From Bacillota bacterium (lineage in GTDB: Bacteria; Bacillota; Clostridia; Christensenellales; Aristaeellaceae): a DNA stretch of 18,044 nt. The translations under genes and the position numbers were made by a program. Positions within the stretch are counted from its first letter, which is position 1. Every line of letters starts with the position of its first letter. This document shows, piece after piece, positions 7,997 through 14,021 of the stretch. The notes beneath the pieces are model-generated. The model ran no database searches, had not been told where the DNA came from, and saw only the letters and a list, made by a program, of their open reading frames with translations. The stretch spans positions 1 to 18,044 of the forward strand of contig JAEWRJ010000071.1 in NCBI GenBank assembly GCA_023460055.1, read 5' to 3'.

Positions 7997-8313
7997 GATC
8001 AAAACCCCTTTCTCTTGCCCGTTAACAGGCGTGCTATTTTTCTTGTAACAAACTTGACACCACAGCATTTTGCGTTACACTATCCGTGACCTCGCTCAAC
8101 CAGGATCGCCTCGGCGATCACACTTCCACGTGTCGTTTTGCGGGGTCGCTTTTTATACGTAACGTATAGAACTCAGCACAATGGACTCACCTCCGCTCTT
8201 TTTCTTGTGGTAGATTAGCGTCTATCACGTTCGAGTCAGCCAAGTAAGCGTCTATATTCAATCGCCAGCCGCACATAGGCATACACGAATATGTATTACT
8301 TTGTGCACTCAGT
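7997..8313. other. Gene-poor stretch with palindromes and a possible leader ORF
   Basis: About 317 bases with no full gene. Two clean palindromes are present: GATCGCCTCGGCGATC at 8104-8119 and TATACGT-A-ACGTATA at 8154-8168. On the minus strand a perfect Shine-Dalgarno GGAGGTGA (8194-8187) precedes a GTG-started 8-codon ORF (8179-8153) whose stop lies in the second palindrome. AGCGTCTAT occurs twice, 31 bases apart (8217 and 8247). The segment may be leader sequence for the small secreted-protein gene or the remains of a lost gene. Confidence 0.4.
8154..8168. repeat. 15-bp perfect palindrome, possible operator
   Basis: Seven-base arms TATACGT and ACGTATA are centred on a single A. The length and symmetry fit a dimeric-repressor site, but no matching regulator gene or overlapping promoter was identified. 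Confidence 0.4.
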
Positions 8314-8712
8314 TCAATAGGTCTTGATTGGGCTATATGCAGTTTCTGTTTCAACAACATTACCGGATAAATCCTTGACTGTAACCGAGACCTTCACCCG
8401 ATAGGTATTATTCTGGATTATCGTTGCCGATCCACCGGCAGCGACATGAATTGATCCGCTTTTACTCCATGAGTCAACATAAGTCCAACTACTCCCATTT
8501 TTCTTCTGAAGAGTAGTGGTTACATCCGCTTTATATGAAGTGCTGTTCAATGTCACTGTCCCCTCGCAACTTGCTTGTCCAGATTTGATAATAAGTGTCG
8601 CTCTGATATCTCCAATACCGATATACATCGGGGATATCATTTCTGCGGATGATACTGACGCAATCACACATAGCAGCAACAGCACTGCTGATACCTTAAA
8701 AACATTTTTCAT
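8314..8712 (-). CDS. Small secreted beta-rich protein (DUF6147-like)
   Basis: The 132-residue product has a signal peptide (MKNVFKVSAVLLLLCVIASVSSA). The mature domain has alternating strands: YIGIGDIRATLIIKSGQASC, EGTVTLNSTSYKADVTTTLQ, KKNGSSWTYVDSWSKSG, and a closing NTYRVKVSVTVKDLSGNVVE followed by TETAYSPIKTY. This layout resembles the small exported Ig/Fn3-like proteins of gut Bacillota annotated as DUF6147, recalled from memory and not searched. The ATG at 8712 has GGAGG 10 bases upstream; the in-frame ATG six codons earlier has none. A probable ECF-type promoter (8750-8776) sits directly upstream, so it may be transcribed separately from the sigma/anti-sigma genes as an envelope-stress effector. 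Confidence 0.8.
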   Translation of the reverse strand: MKNVFKVSAVLLLLCVIASVSSAEMISPMYIGIGDIRATLIIKSGQASCEGTVTLNSTSYKADVTTTLQKKNGSSWTYVDSWSKSGSIHVAAGGSATIIQNNTYRVKVSVTVKDLSGNVVETETAYSPIKTY

Positions 8713-8749
8713 TTGACCAGCCTCCTTCATTACTGTCTTTCACCTATAT

Positions 8750-8776
8750 GACGATGGACACATCCAAAATGTTATA
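8750..8776 (-). promoter_or_regulatory. ECF-type promoter P1 of the small secreted-protein gene
   Basis: On the minus strand TATAAC (8776-8771), 17 bases, CGTC (8753-8750), then ATATAGGTGAAAG. AAC in the -35 and CGTC in the -10 are typical of ECF sigma factors of Bacillota. The element shares ACATTTT-N12-CGTC and the following ATAGG…TGAAAG with the promoter of the second sigma gene at 12941-12967. The transcript would begin about 30 bases before the start codon. Confidence 0.65.
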
Positions 8777-8794
8777 CATGCAAGAAAAAATTTC

Positions 8795-9577
8795 TCATCT
8801 GACCAGCCTCAAACTTTCAGCTATCTCAATAGCCAACTTTTCATCTCCATCAATATTTAGTACAAAGTAACGCTCATCAGCAGACCACACAAGGATGACC
8901 CGTCCTTCCTTGACCGACATCAATCCTTTATAGCCCCTGATAAGCACATTGCTTACATCCGCGTCTTCCGTATCAATGCTGGTATATGTATCCGACGTGT
9001 TTTCTGAAAAGTGCATCAGATCACCATCATTATTCATAAAGGACACAAGAGAGCTTCCCTCTGCCGCACTAGTCACCTGTACCGTTTCATATCCCTTTGG
9101 CAGAAAAGAAGGAAAGTACCTTCCCAGCCATCCATCTGGAACTTCAAACGCTTTCTCCTCATGTTCAATAAACTGGATCTCTGTATGTGTCTTCCTTGGG
9201 ATGAAAATCAGCTCAAACATCGCCTTGCGCAACTCGCCGCTGCCCGCAACCACTGTGCTGATCCCTATTGAAAGAACTATCGCCACCATTGCAACTGCCT
9301 TGCCAATGGGCAGCAAGACATTCTTAGCTGCCTCACCTATCTTTGAACGCCGAAGCGAAGAAAGTGCCGCTTTCAGCACACGTTCACGTCCGTCTCGGGC
9401 CTGCTCCGCCAGTTTGTCGCGCTCTTTAGCGGGCAAGGTTGTAAAAGCATGGATCATCTCCTCACTTTCCTTCATATCCGCGTCATAAAAGGCCAAGCGA
9501 AGCATGGCTTCCTCGCAGCGGGCTTCCAGTTCTGCTCGGGACGGTAGCAGATCAGGCTTTCTGCGTAGCTTATTCAT
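8795..9577 (-). CDS. Membrane anti-sigma factor with DUF4367-like domain
   Basis: The 260-residue product is a probable anti-sigma partner of the gene it overlaps. Residues 1-85 are cytoplasmic, helical and charged (two acidic helices then RERVLKAALSSLRRSKIG). One membrane segment follows at about 87-110 (VLLPIGKAVAMVAIVLSIGI). The exported C-terminal domain at about 140-258 resembles DUF4367: LPKGYETVQV, DTYTSIDTEDADVSNVLIRG, YKGLMSVKEGRVILVWSADE, then YFVLNIDG and IAIEIAESLRLV-like ending. The ATG at 9577 is preferred over 9592 because GAGGAAG lies 7 bases upstream and ATGAATAA overlaps the sigma stop by 8 bases, indicating translational coupling. Function is inferred from gene order and topology. 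Confidence 0.85.
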   Translation of the reverse strand: MNKLRRKPDLLPSRAELEARCEEAMLRLAFYDADMKESEEMIHAFTTLPAKERDKLAEQARDGRERVLKAALSSLRRSKIGEAAKNVLLPIGKAVAMVAIVLSIGISTVVAGSGELRKAMFELIFIPRKTHTEIQFIEHEEKAFEVPDGWLGRYFPSFLPKGYETVQVTSAAEGSSLVSFMNNDGDLMHFSENTSDTYTSIDTEDADVSNVLIRGYKGLMSVKEGRVILVWSADERYFVLNIDGDEKLAIEIAESLRLVR

Positions 9578-10133
9578 TGCTATCTTCCTCATTCAATCCC
9601 CTCCCTTTCTTTAATCCTACGGCTTCCCTTGCCTTTTTCAAATAAACACGTACGCTGGAGGGAGCCAGGTTCAAATAAACCGCCAACTCCTTGTCGCTCC
9701 ATCCGATCACATCATGCAGGTAAAGGATTATCCGATAGTTCCCCTTCAGGCGTAATATGGCTTCGGTCAGCCTTTCCAAATTCAGCCTGCTCATCACCTC
9801 ATCTTCCACAGAAGGGTTTTTATCCCGTATAAAGGGAATGAGGCCTTCACCCACGTTTCGTTCAGGGTGACGCACCCTGAGCAGGTCCGTCGCTGCACTT
9901 CTCACTGTTTTGACGATGTAGCCCTCCAATTTGTTACCCTTCAGCTTGCGCAGTGTAGATATCACCCTGCTTAATCTAATAAAAGCGTCCTGTACAGCAT
10001 CCTCCGAATCTTGTGTGTGTCTATATAGCAGTTTCAGAGCAACATCAAGCATTAATTCGCCGTATTTATCGTAAAGCTCCTCAATAAATGCACGATCATC
10101 GGAACCCATCGAAATATCCAAAAAAATAATCAC
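9570..10133 (-). CDS. ECF-family RNA polymerase sigma factor (module 1)
   Basis: The 187-residue product is a two-domain ECF sigma factor. Region 2 spans about 15-85, with EELYDKYGELMLDVALKLLY and the EDAVQDAFIRLSRV core-binding segment. A basic linker (LLRVRHPER) follows. Region 4 spans about 120-172: LERLTEAILRLKGNYRIILY, then the helix-turn-helix WSDKELAVYLNLAPSSVRVY and LKKAREAVG. The start is GTG at 10133, six bases after AGGAGG; an in-frame ATG eight codons later (MGSDD) has no ribosome-binding site, and longer starts run into the promoter. It is followed by and overlaps its presumed anti-sigma gene. An extended -10 promoter is present upstream, but no copy of the AAC-N17-CGTC element was found, so autoregulation through that motif is not supported. 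Confidence 0.92.
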   Translation of the reverse strand: MIIFLDISMGSDDRAFIEELYDKYGELMLDVALKLLYRHTQDSEDAVQDAFIRLSRVISTLRKLKGNKLEGYIVKTVRSAATDLLRVRHPERNVGEGLIPFIRDKNPSVEDEVMSRLNLERLTEAILRLKGNYRIILYLHDVIGWSDKELAVYLNLAPSSVRVYLKKAREAVGLKKGRGLNEEDSNE

Positions 10134-10173
10134 TATATCCCTCCTAACCAGGCAATCTGAGGTTTCTGTTTGT

Positions 10174-10182
10174 ATTATATCA
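10174..10182 (-). promoter_or_regulatory. Extended -10 promoter of the module 1 sigma gene
   Basis: TGATATAAT on the minus strand gives a perfect -10 (TATAAT, 10179-10174) with the extended TGn. No good -35 hexamer lies at 16-18 bases. The start codon is about 40 bases downstream. This suggests basal sigma-A transcription of the sigma/anti-sigma pair. Confidence 0.55.
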
Positions 10183-10403
10183 AACACAGTCTATTGAAAT
10201 AAGAAAATCCGACTTTTCATTTGTAAATTTTAAAGACGTCAATGATTTGTCATTATAATATCGTCATATTTGCAGTGTACTGATACTGAAATGTCACTTT
10301 AAATAATTAAATAATTCATCTATTATGTATATAGATTAGTTGAAGGTTTCCATACTAAGCCAAGTTTGAGAGTTCATTTATTAACTTGAAGGAGGGTCTC
10401 AGA

Positions 10404-10862
10404 ATGTATGTGAACGTTGGAAATGGACAAAGTCTGAATGCCCGGGTAGGCGCTAGTACCTCTGATAACATCAAATACTACATTCCACACGGACAGGAGG
10501 TAACAGTATCAGGAACCTCCGGCTCTTGGAGCAAAGTTACTGTTGTCGGTTTCAGTGGAAAGGGTTCTGCTTGGGTACAATCTTCGTACCTGCAAAGTAA
10601 TAATCCCAACCCTTTGCACAATACCAAAGCCTATGCTCTGGGGGATAAGAACTTAACCACGGGATCGTTTGGTAGATATGTACATAACCTTCAAATCGGG
10701 TTAGGCATCACCGCTGACGGAGACTTTGGCCCTAACACCAAGATGGCAGTTCAGAGCTTCCAGAGCAGCCATGGCCTTACAGCAGATGGTATAGCAGGAC
10801 CGAATACCAAAACTGCGCTCTGGGGCAGCGCCAGTGCGACCATCATCGCCAATGGTATCTGA
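10404..10862 (+). CDS. SH3-like plus peptidoglycan-binding domain protein, no signal peptide
   Basis: The 152-residue product has two cell-wall-recognition domains. A bacterial SH3-like domain at about 2-68 shows SLNARVGASTSDNIKYYIPH, GQEVTVSG and GSAWVQSSYLQ. A PG_binding_1 domain at about 85-147 shows YVHNLQIGLGITADGDFGPN, then MAVQSFQSSHGLTADGIAGP and TKTALWG. There is no catalytic domain and, unusually, no signal peptide or membrane segment at the chosen start: ATG 10404 with GGAGG 9 bases upstream. The reading frame opens only at a TTG 18 bases earlier, so a hidden signal peptide is unlikely. It stands alone, divergent from the sigma gene, across a 270-base AT-rich spacer in which only a weak promoter (TTTAAA-17-TATTAT, 10298-10326) could be seen. 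It ends in a strong terminator. It may be a non-classically released wall protein or the detached binding part of a lysin. Confidence 0.85.
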   Translation: MYVNVGNGQSLNARVGASTSDNIKYYIPHGQEVTVSGTSGSWSKVTVVGFSGKGSAWVQSSYLQSNNPNPLHNTKAYALGDKNLTTGSFGRYVHNLQIGLGITADGDFGPNTKMAVQSFQSSHGLTADGIAGPNTKTALWGSASATIIANGI

Positions 10863-10867
10863 TTTCT

Positions 10868-10912
10868 AAAAAAGGGGGGATGCCGGTAAATTACTGGCAT
10901 CCCCCCTTTTTT
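10868..10912. terminator. Strong bidirectional terminator
   Basis: AAAAAAGGGGGGATGCC pairs with GGCATCCCCCCTTTTTT around a short spacer that itself extends the stem (GGTAAATTACT). Both strands end in a T-run, so it can serve the SH3/peptidoglycan-binding gene (plus) and the convergent module 2 anti-sigma gene (minus). Confidence 0.93.
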
Positions 10913-10921
10913 ATTGATCAA

Positions 10922-12400
10922 TTACAAAAATCTACCGACATATTCAACCGTATTTTCCGTGCGCACTAAAGTGATGATATCGCCGTTTCTGATATCGGAG
11001 GTCAGGGCATATCCATCTATCACCTCTCCTGTCAGCGCATTGATGATCACATGATATCCCGCCTTGCTTTCACCTTCATGGCTGTGGTATGAGTCAAAGC
11101 TTATCTTCCAAAGCGGTGTATCAATGTCCGTTATATCATAGTACAGGCCGACCTCACAGCGCAGGTCGATCATGTCGGCGGAAACGCCATCCAAATCACT
11201 GTTAAGATAAGCTGCTCTCGCGGCATCGTAGGCTTGTTCCTGTGTCACGGTATGCCCAGAAGGAAGGCCGTACTCATGCCTTGTCAAGATATATGTGGTA
11301 TCCAGCCATAGCTCCTGGTCAAACCGCTTCTCAAACTCGGGGTGCTCTGCCAGCCAGGCATCTACAACCGGCTTCCACCTTTGGCTGAATCCGGCCTTTT
11401 CCTCCACCGTTGCTCGGAAAAATGCCTTGTAGCTGTTTCCCGTCTCATCTATGCCCGGATAGGCGCTGCGTGGGATCAGTTGATCGAACTCGTACTCTTC
11501 GACGCTGTTATAGCCAAGTAACCTGCCCGTAGATGTATACCATACACTCTGTTCATATGCTTTTGTTTCAGCATCGTATTGGGCTGTTTCGCGCAGATAT
11601 TCTATCGCTTGAGGCCGCACATACTCCTCGCTGATGGTATAGCTTGCCTTCCATAAGCGGTGTTCCGGCAGATATTCAGCGTTGATGACGCTGTGCTCAC
11701 GCTCATTCCCGCTGAATGACAAAACATCGGACAAATAGGATATGAAAATCTCCTTGATCTCCGCTTCGCTTACTTCTGCTTCATCCTCCGGCTCTTCCCA
11801 AGTAATCGGCTGATAAACCTTCTCTTCATTGACCCACAAATCAAAAGCAGTTCCTATTTCATCTTCTGTCGCGTCCGGGGTTTCCCTCCGCCACAGGTCT
11901 GAGAAAATCACATAGAGATCCGGCGCATAGACTCTCTGCTCATCATATTCTTCAGGCTGGTCAATATAATCAGGCAAAGCCATCTGTTCGCCATATGCTG
12001 CGTCTATCAGCTGATTGGCAATCATGTCTCGTTCTTCTCTGCTTGCTCCCTCGGCGTTCAACTCTTCAAGTAAACGGACATCCATTTCAATTTCAAACTT
12101 TTCCATCAGGCGGATAAATTTTTCTTTGTCCTCCAATGCCCATCGATCCAATAAACCCTGCTTTTCCATATCCACGACCTGTGCCATATTCGAACGGACG
12201 ATGGCCGAGACCGTCAGCGCCAGAGATGTCGCTATGGTAAATACCATAAGCATCGAGAGCACAAAGCCGACCGTTGTTTTCTTTTTCATTTTCTTCCCTC
12301 CTCTGATATCATCCATGATGCAGCCATGCTGACGCGCTGATACGACAATATCGCAGAGCGCTTCATCCAGGCCCTCTTTGATTCTTTTATCCTTCATCAT
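10922..12400 (-). CDS. Membrane anti-sigma-like protein with PepSY-like exported region (module 2)
   Basis: The 492-residue product has a 38-residue cytoplasmic head (MMKDKRIKEGLDEALCDIVV and on), KKMKKK, then one membrane segment at about 43-67 (VGFVLSMLMVFTIATSLALT). The ~420-residue exported part is acidic and rich in Glu, Asp, Trp and Tyr. Its C-terminal section (about 395-470) has PepSY-like features: VTQEQAYDAARAAYL, LWKISFDSYHS and YHVIINALTGEVIDGYAL. The gene overlaps the sigma gene by 14 bases (ATGATGAAGGATAA) with GGAGG about 7 bases before the start, so the two are translationally coupled. A sigma-binding role for the cytoplasmic head and a sensing role for the exported part are inferred from topology and gene order. 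The start could equally be the second ATG at 12397. Confidence 0.85.
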   Translation of the reverse strand: MMKDKRIKEGLDEALCDIVVSARQHGCIMDDIRGGKKMKKKTTVGFVLSMLMVFTIATSLALTVSAIVRSNMAQVVDMEKQGLLDRWALEDKEKFIRLMEKFEIEMDVRLLEELNAEGASREERDMIANQLIDAAYGEQMALPDYIDQPEEYDEQRVYAPDLYVIFSDLWRRETPDATEDEIGTAFDLWVNEEKVYQPITWEEPEDEAEVSEAEIKEIFISYLSDVLSFSGNEREHSVINAEYLPEHRLWKASYTISEEYVRPQAIEYLRETAQYDAETKAYEQSVWYTSTGRLLGYNSVEEYEFDQLIPRSAYPGIDETGNSYKAFFRATVEEKAGFSQRWKPVVDAWLAEHPEFEKRFDQELWLDTTYILTRHEYGLPSGHTVTQEQAYDAARAAYLNSDLDGVSADMIDLRCEVGLYYDITDIDTPLWKISFDSYHSHEGESKAGYHVIINALTGEVIDGYALTSDIRNGDIITLVRTENTVEYVGRFL

Positions 12401-12917
12401 ACGAAGCCTCCTCCAGTGAATCGCGCAGTATGGCGTATGCCGTTTTGAGCCTTTTGCTTAATGTAGGGCGGCTGATCCGCAAGGCAAAGGCCGTTTCCTC
12501 CATCGTCATATCCTGATAGTAGTAGAGCAGCACAGCCTGCTTCAGCTTGTCCGGCAAGCTTATCACAGCCTGCATCAACTCCTGGTTTTCCTGCTCGTGA
12601 TCCGGTGCATGAAAGGGAGCCGCGTCCGGTTCCTTTCTTCTGTCGATATGACGGAACCATCCCGTCCTTCTATAATCCTTGCATGTATTGATGGCGATCC
12701 GCATGATCCATGTTTTGGCTGAGCAATTGTTGCGCCGCTCATAGCTCTCCATGAACCGCCATGCCTTCAGGAAGGTGTCCTGCATAGCGTCCTCCGCTGA
12801 GGGGCGGTCAGCCAGATAGAGATAGCAGACGCGCAGCACATCGTTTTCATAATCGCGCATCCATTCCTCCAACCTTGCTTGACGAACCTCGCTTGGTACC
12901 GAAGCGGTGTTAATCAC
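12387..12917 (-). CDS. ECF-family RNA polymerase sigma factor (module 2)
   Basis: The 176-residue product is a canonical ECF sigma factor. Region 2 spans about 15-80: YENDVLRVCYLYLADRPSAE, DAMQDTFLKAWRFMESY and KTWIMRIAINTCKDYRRTGW. Region 4 spans about 110-165: LMQAVISLPDKLKQAVLLYY, YQDMTMEETAFALRISRPTL and SKRLKTAYAIL. The sequence is like the SigV/SigW-type group. The GTG at 12917 is chosen because AGGAGG sits 5 bases upstream; the GTG two codons earlier (12923) overlaps that site. Its own upstream region carries the AAC/TAC-N17-CGTC promoter, so it is probably autoregulated, the usual behaviour of such sigma factors. Confidence 0.95.
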   Translation of the reverse strand: MINTASVPSEVRQARLEEWMRDYENDVLRVCYLYLADRPSAEDAMQDTFLKAWRFMESYERRNNCSAKTWIMRIAINTCKDYRRTGWFRHIDRRKEPDAAPFHAPDHEQENQELMQAVISLPDKLKQAVLLYYYQDMTMEETAFALRISRPTLSKRLKTAYAILRDSLEEASYDEG

Positions 12918-12940
12918 GGCCACCTCCTTTCACCCTATTA

Positions 12941-12967
12941 GACGAAGTAAAAAGTGAAAATGTAAAA
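12941..12967 (-). promoter_or_regulatory. ECF-type promoter P2 of the module 2 sigma gene
   Basis: On the minus strand TTTTAC (12967-12962), 17 bases beginning ATTTT, CGTC (12944-12941), then TAATAGGGTGAAAGGAGG. CGTCTAAT is a classic -10 form for ECF sigma factors of Bacillota. The ribosome-binding site lies immediately after the predicted start point and the start codon is 24 bases from CGTC. It is the best match of the three shared elements in this window and fits autoregulation. Confidence 0.75.
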
Positions 12968-12971
12968 AACA

Positions 12972-13391
12972 TTACAAATTCTTTTTGTCTGTTTTATAAT
13001 GATCTAAGCATTCATTTTGCTCACACACAAATGTATCACAGCACATAAATTGATGAATCTTCATCAAGGCATTTTTCTGATAACGCATTAAAGTGCGGCT
13101 TGTCTTGGAAAAATCTTTCCAGTGTTCAGCATATTCTGCTTCTATCCGTGACCAAGTAAAACCATCAAAAAAGCGCCTCCGTATCACATATGCTTCATCT
13201 TCGCTTAACAGCAATAGCCAACTTTCCACTTCATTTATCTTTTCTTTCATATCGGAAATACTTTGAGAGAAGTTGATAGATACAGCCAAACCATCTCTTC
13301 GAATCAAGGCTTCAATTCGAAAGATTTTAGCGCAATTCTGTTTATATTCAAAGAGTTTCTTTCGGATTTCTTCAACATCATATTCATCCAT
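12972..13391 (-). CDS. Small sigma-region-4-like helix-turn-helix protein with Cys-rich tail
   Basis: The 139-residue product is charged and cytoplasmic. Residues 1-65 look helical (VEEIRKKLFEYKQNCAKIFR, then SDMKEKINEVESWLLLL). Residues about 66-115 resemble a sigma-70 region 4 or phage-type ArpU-like helix-turn-helix: LSEDEAYVIRRRFFDGFTWS, then RIEAEYAEHWKDFSKTSRTL and MRYQKNALMKIHQ. The tail has four cysteines (CCDTFVCEQNEC) that could bind a metal. The ATG at 13391 has AGGA 8 bases upstream; a TTG five codons earlier is possible. No region 2 is present, so it is not a complete sigma factor. Base composition is markedly AT-richer than its neighbours, suggesting transfer. An ECF-type promoter lies about 110 bases upstream. 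Confidence 0.7.
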   Translation of the reverse strand: MDEYDVEEIRKKLFEYKQNCAKIFRIEALIRRDGLAVSINFSQSISDMKEKINEVESWLLLLSEDEAYVIRRRFFDGFTWSRIEAEYAEHWKDFSKTSRTLMRYQKNALMKIHQFMCCDTFVCEQNECLDHYKTDKKNL

Positions 13392-13500
13392 CAATACAGT
13401 CCTCAATAGTCTTTTATTGAAAAAATTACTAGCAATCGAAATATTAATTAATCGGTCTTAATCGTTTGTTGAATTCCTCCAATCCCCCTCCACTAACTTT

Positions 13501-13527
13501 GACGAATTACATATAAAAAAAGTTACA
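13501..13527 (-). promoter_or_regulatory. ECF-type promoter P3 upstream of the helix-turn-helix gene
   Basis: On the minus strand TGTAAC (13527-13522), exactly 17 bases beginning TTTTTTT, then CGTC (13504-13501). The -35/-10 words and spacing equal those of P1 and P2, although the downstream AATAGG block is not conserved. The untranslated leader to the start codon would be about 100 bases. Confidence 0.5.
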
Positions 13528-13665
13528 TTATAAGCTATATATTTTTAACAGATATCAGAGGAATCAAGTTGCACTCGCGTTTCGAGCTTGCTGGACGCTG
13601 CCTCCCTGGCAAATCTGTAAGGAAAACCACTTCATTTGGCATGATATATATGAAGGGGAATCGCG
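13528..13665. other. AT-rich gene-free stretch
   Basis: Together with 13392-13500 this gives about 270 bases between the helix-turn-helix gene and the broken ORF. Apart from P3 nothing recognisable is present. Confidence 0.4.
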
Positions 13666-13860
13666 ATGAAACACAAATGGGTATTTGGACGTATCCAGCA
13701 CACAATAGACACGGCTGAATTGAAAAATTTGAGCCGAAAGGAAAAACAGCAGATCATTAACAAGCAAATTGACTATCCCTAGCGGACGATCGGTTTTGAT
13801 CAGCTGCGCAAATGTTATGAACTGCTGAACATACCAGAAAGCGCAAAGAGAGACCCGTAA
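13666..13860 (+). pseudogene. Small ORF interrupted by an in-frame TAG
   Basis: An ATG at 13666 (GAAGGGG upstream) opens a 38-codon ORF (MKHKWVFGRIQHTIDTAELK and on) that ends in TAG at 13780-13782. The same frame then continues for 25 further codons (RTIGFDQLRKCYELLNIPES, ending AKRDP) to a TAA at 13858-13860. The sequence after the TAG keeps protein-like composition, which suggests one ancestral product of about 64 residues carrying a nonsense mutation. TAG is a normal stop here (the methyltransferase and rimI genes end in it), so readthrough is not indicated. A functional 38-residue peptide remains possible. No family is recognised. Confidence 0.4.
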
Positions 13861-13863
13861 AAA

Positions 13864-13930
13864 ACAGAAACCTCCTTGCAGAGGTTACGCCGGTGCATTA
13901 AGGAAAAAGAAACTGTTAAGTGGTTTCTGT
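13864..13930. repeat. Inverted repeats between the broken ORF and the methyltransferase gene
   Basis: ACAGAAACC (13864-13872) is the exact complement of GGTTTCTGT (13922-13930). Inside the first part AACCTC-cttgca-GAGGTT (13870-13887) forms a second, tighter hairpin that overlaps it. The two structures are mutually exclusive. The second arm is followed by ACTTTTAT, a weak T-run, so this could be a poor terminator. Confidence 0.4.
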
Positions 13931-13969
13931 ACTTTTATCCTCATTTGCCCGGCGTTTATGGCGGCGCGC

Positions 13970-13999
13970 TTGTGCTCCTTCCCTCTCACCCTATATAAT
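13970..13999 (+). promoter_or_regulatory. Promoter of the THUMP methyltransferase gene
   Basis: TTGTGC (13970-13975), 18 bases, perfect TATAAT (13994-13999), with the ribosome-binding site GGAGGG about 10 bases later, giving a very short leader. Confidence 0.65.
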
Positions 14000-14021
14000 G
14001 GCTGCATCGGAGGGTGAAGAA

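Noticed and set aside
8054..8081. Plus-strand TTGACA-16-TACACT resembling a sigma-A promoter
   Set aside because: No gene follows on the plus strand; the nearest genes are on the minus strand. It could give an antisense RNA, but nothing else supports it.
8217..8255. Two AGCGTCTAT direct repeats as plus-strand ECF -10 elements
   Set aside because: Neither has a -35 AAC core at 17 bases and no plus-strand gene follows.
8195..8300. Minus-strand fragments (YVRLAIEYRRLLG and LADSNVIDANLPQEKERR in different frames) reminiscent of serine-recombinase loci
   Set aside because: Short, in different frames and interrupted by stops; the likeness is too weak to call a recombinase remnant without a database search.
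10231..10265. CGTC words in the spacer upstream of the SH3 gene as possible ECF -10 elements
   Set aside because: No AAC lies 17 bases upstream of either CGTC (10237 and 10262), unlike the three accepted promoters.
13780..13782. TAG readthrough or recoding in the small ORF
   Set aside because: TAG ends the methyltransferase and rimI genes in the same window and no recoding element is visible, so a nonsense mutation or true stop is simpler.
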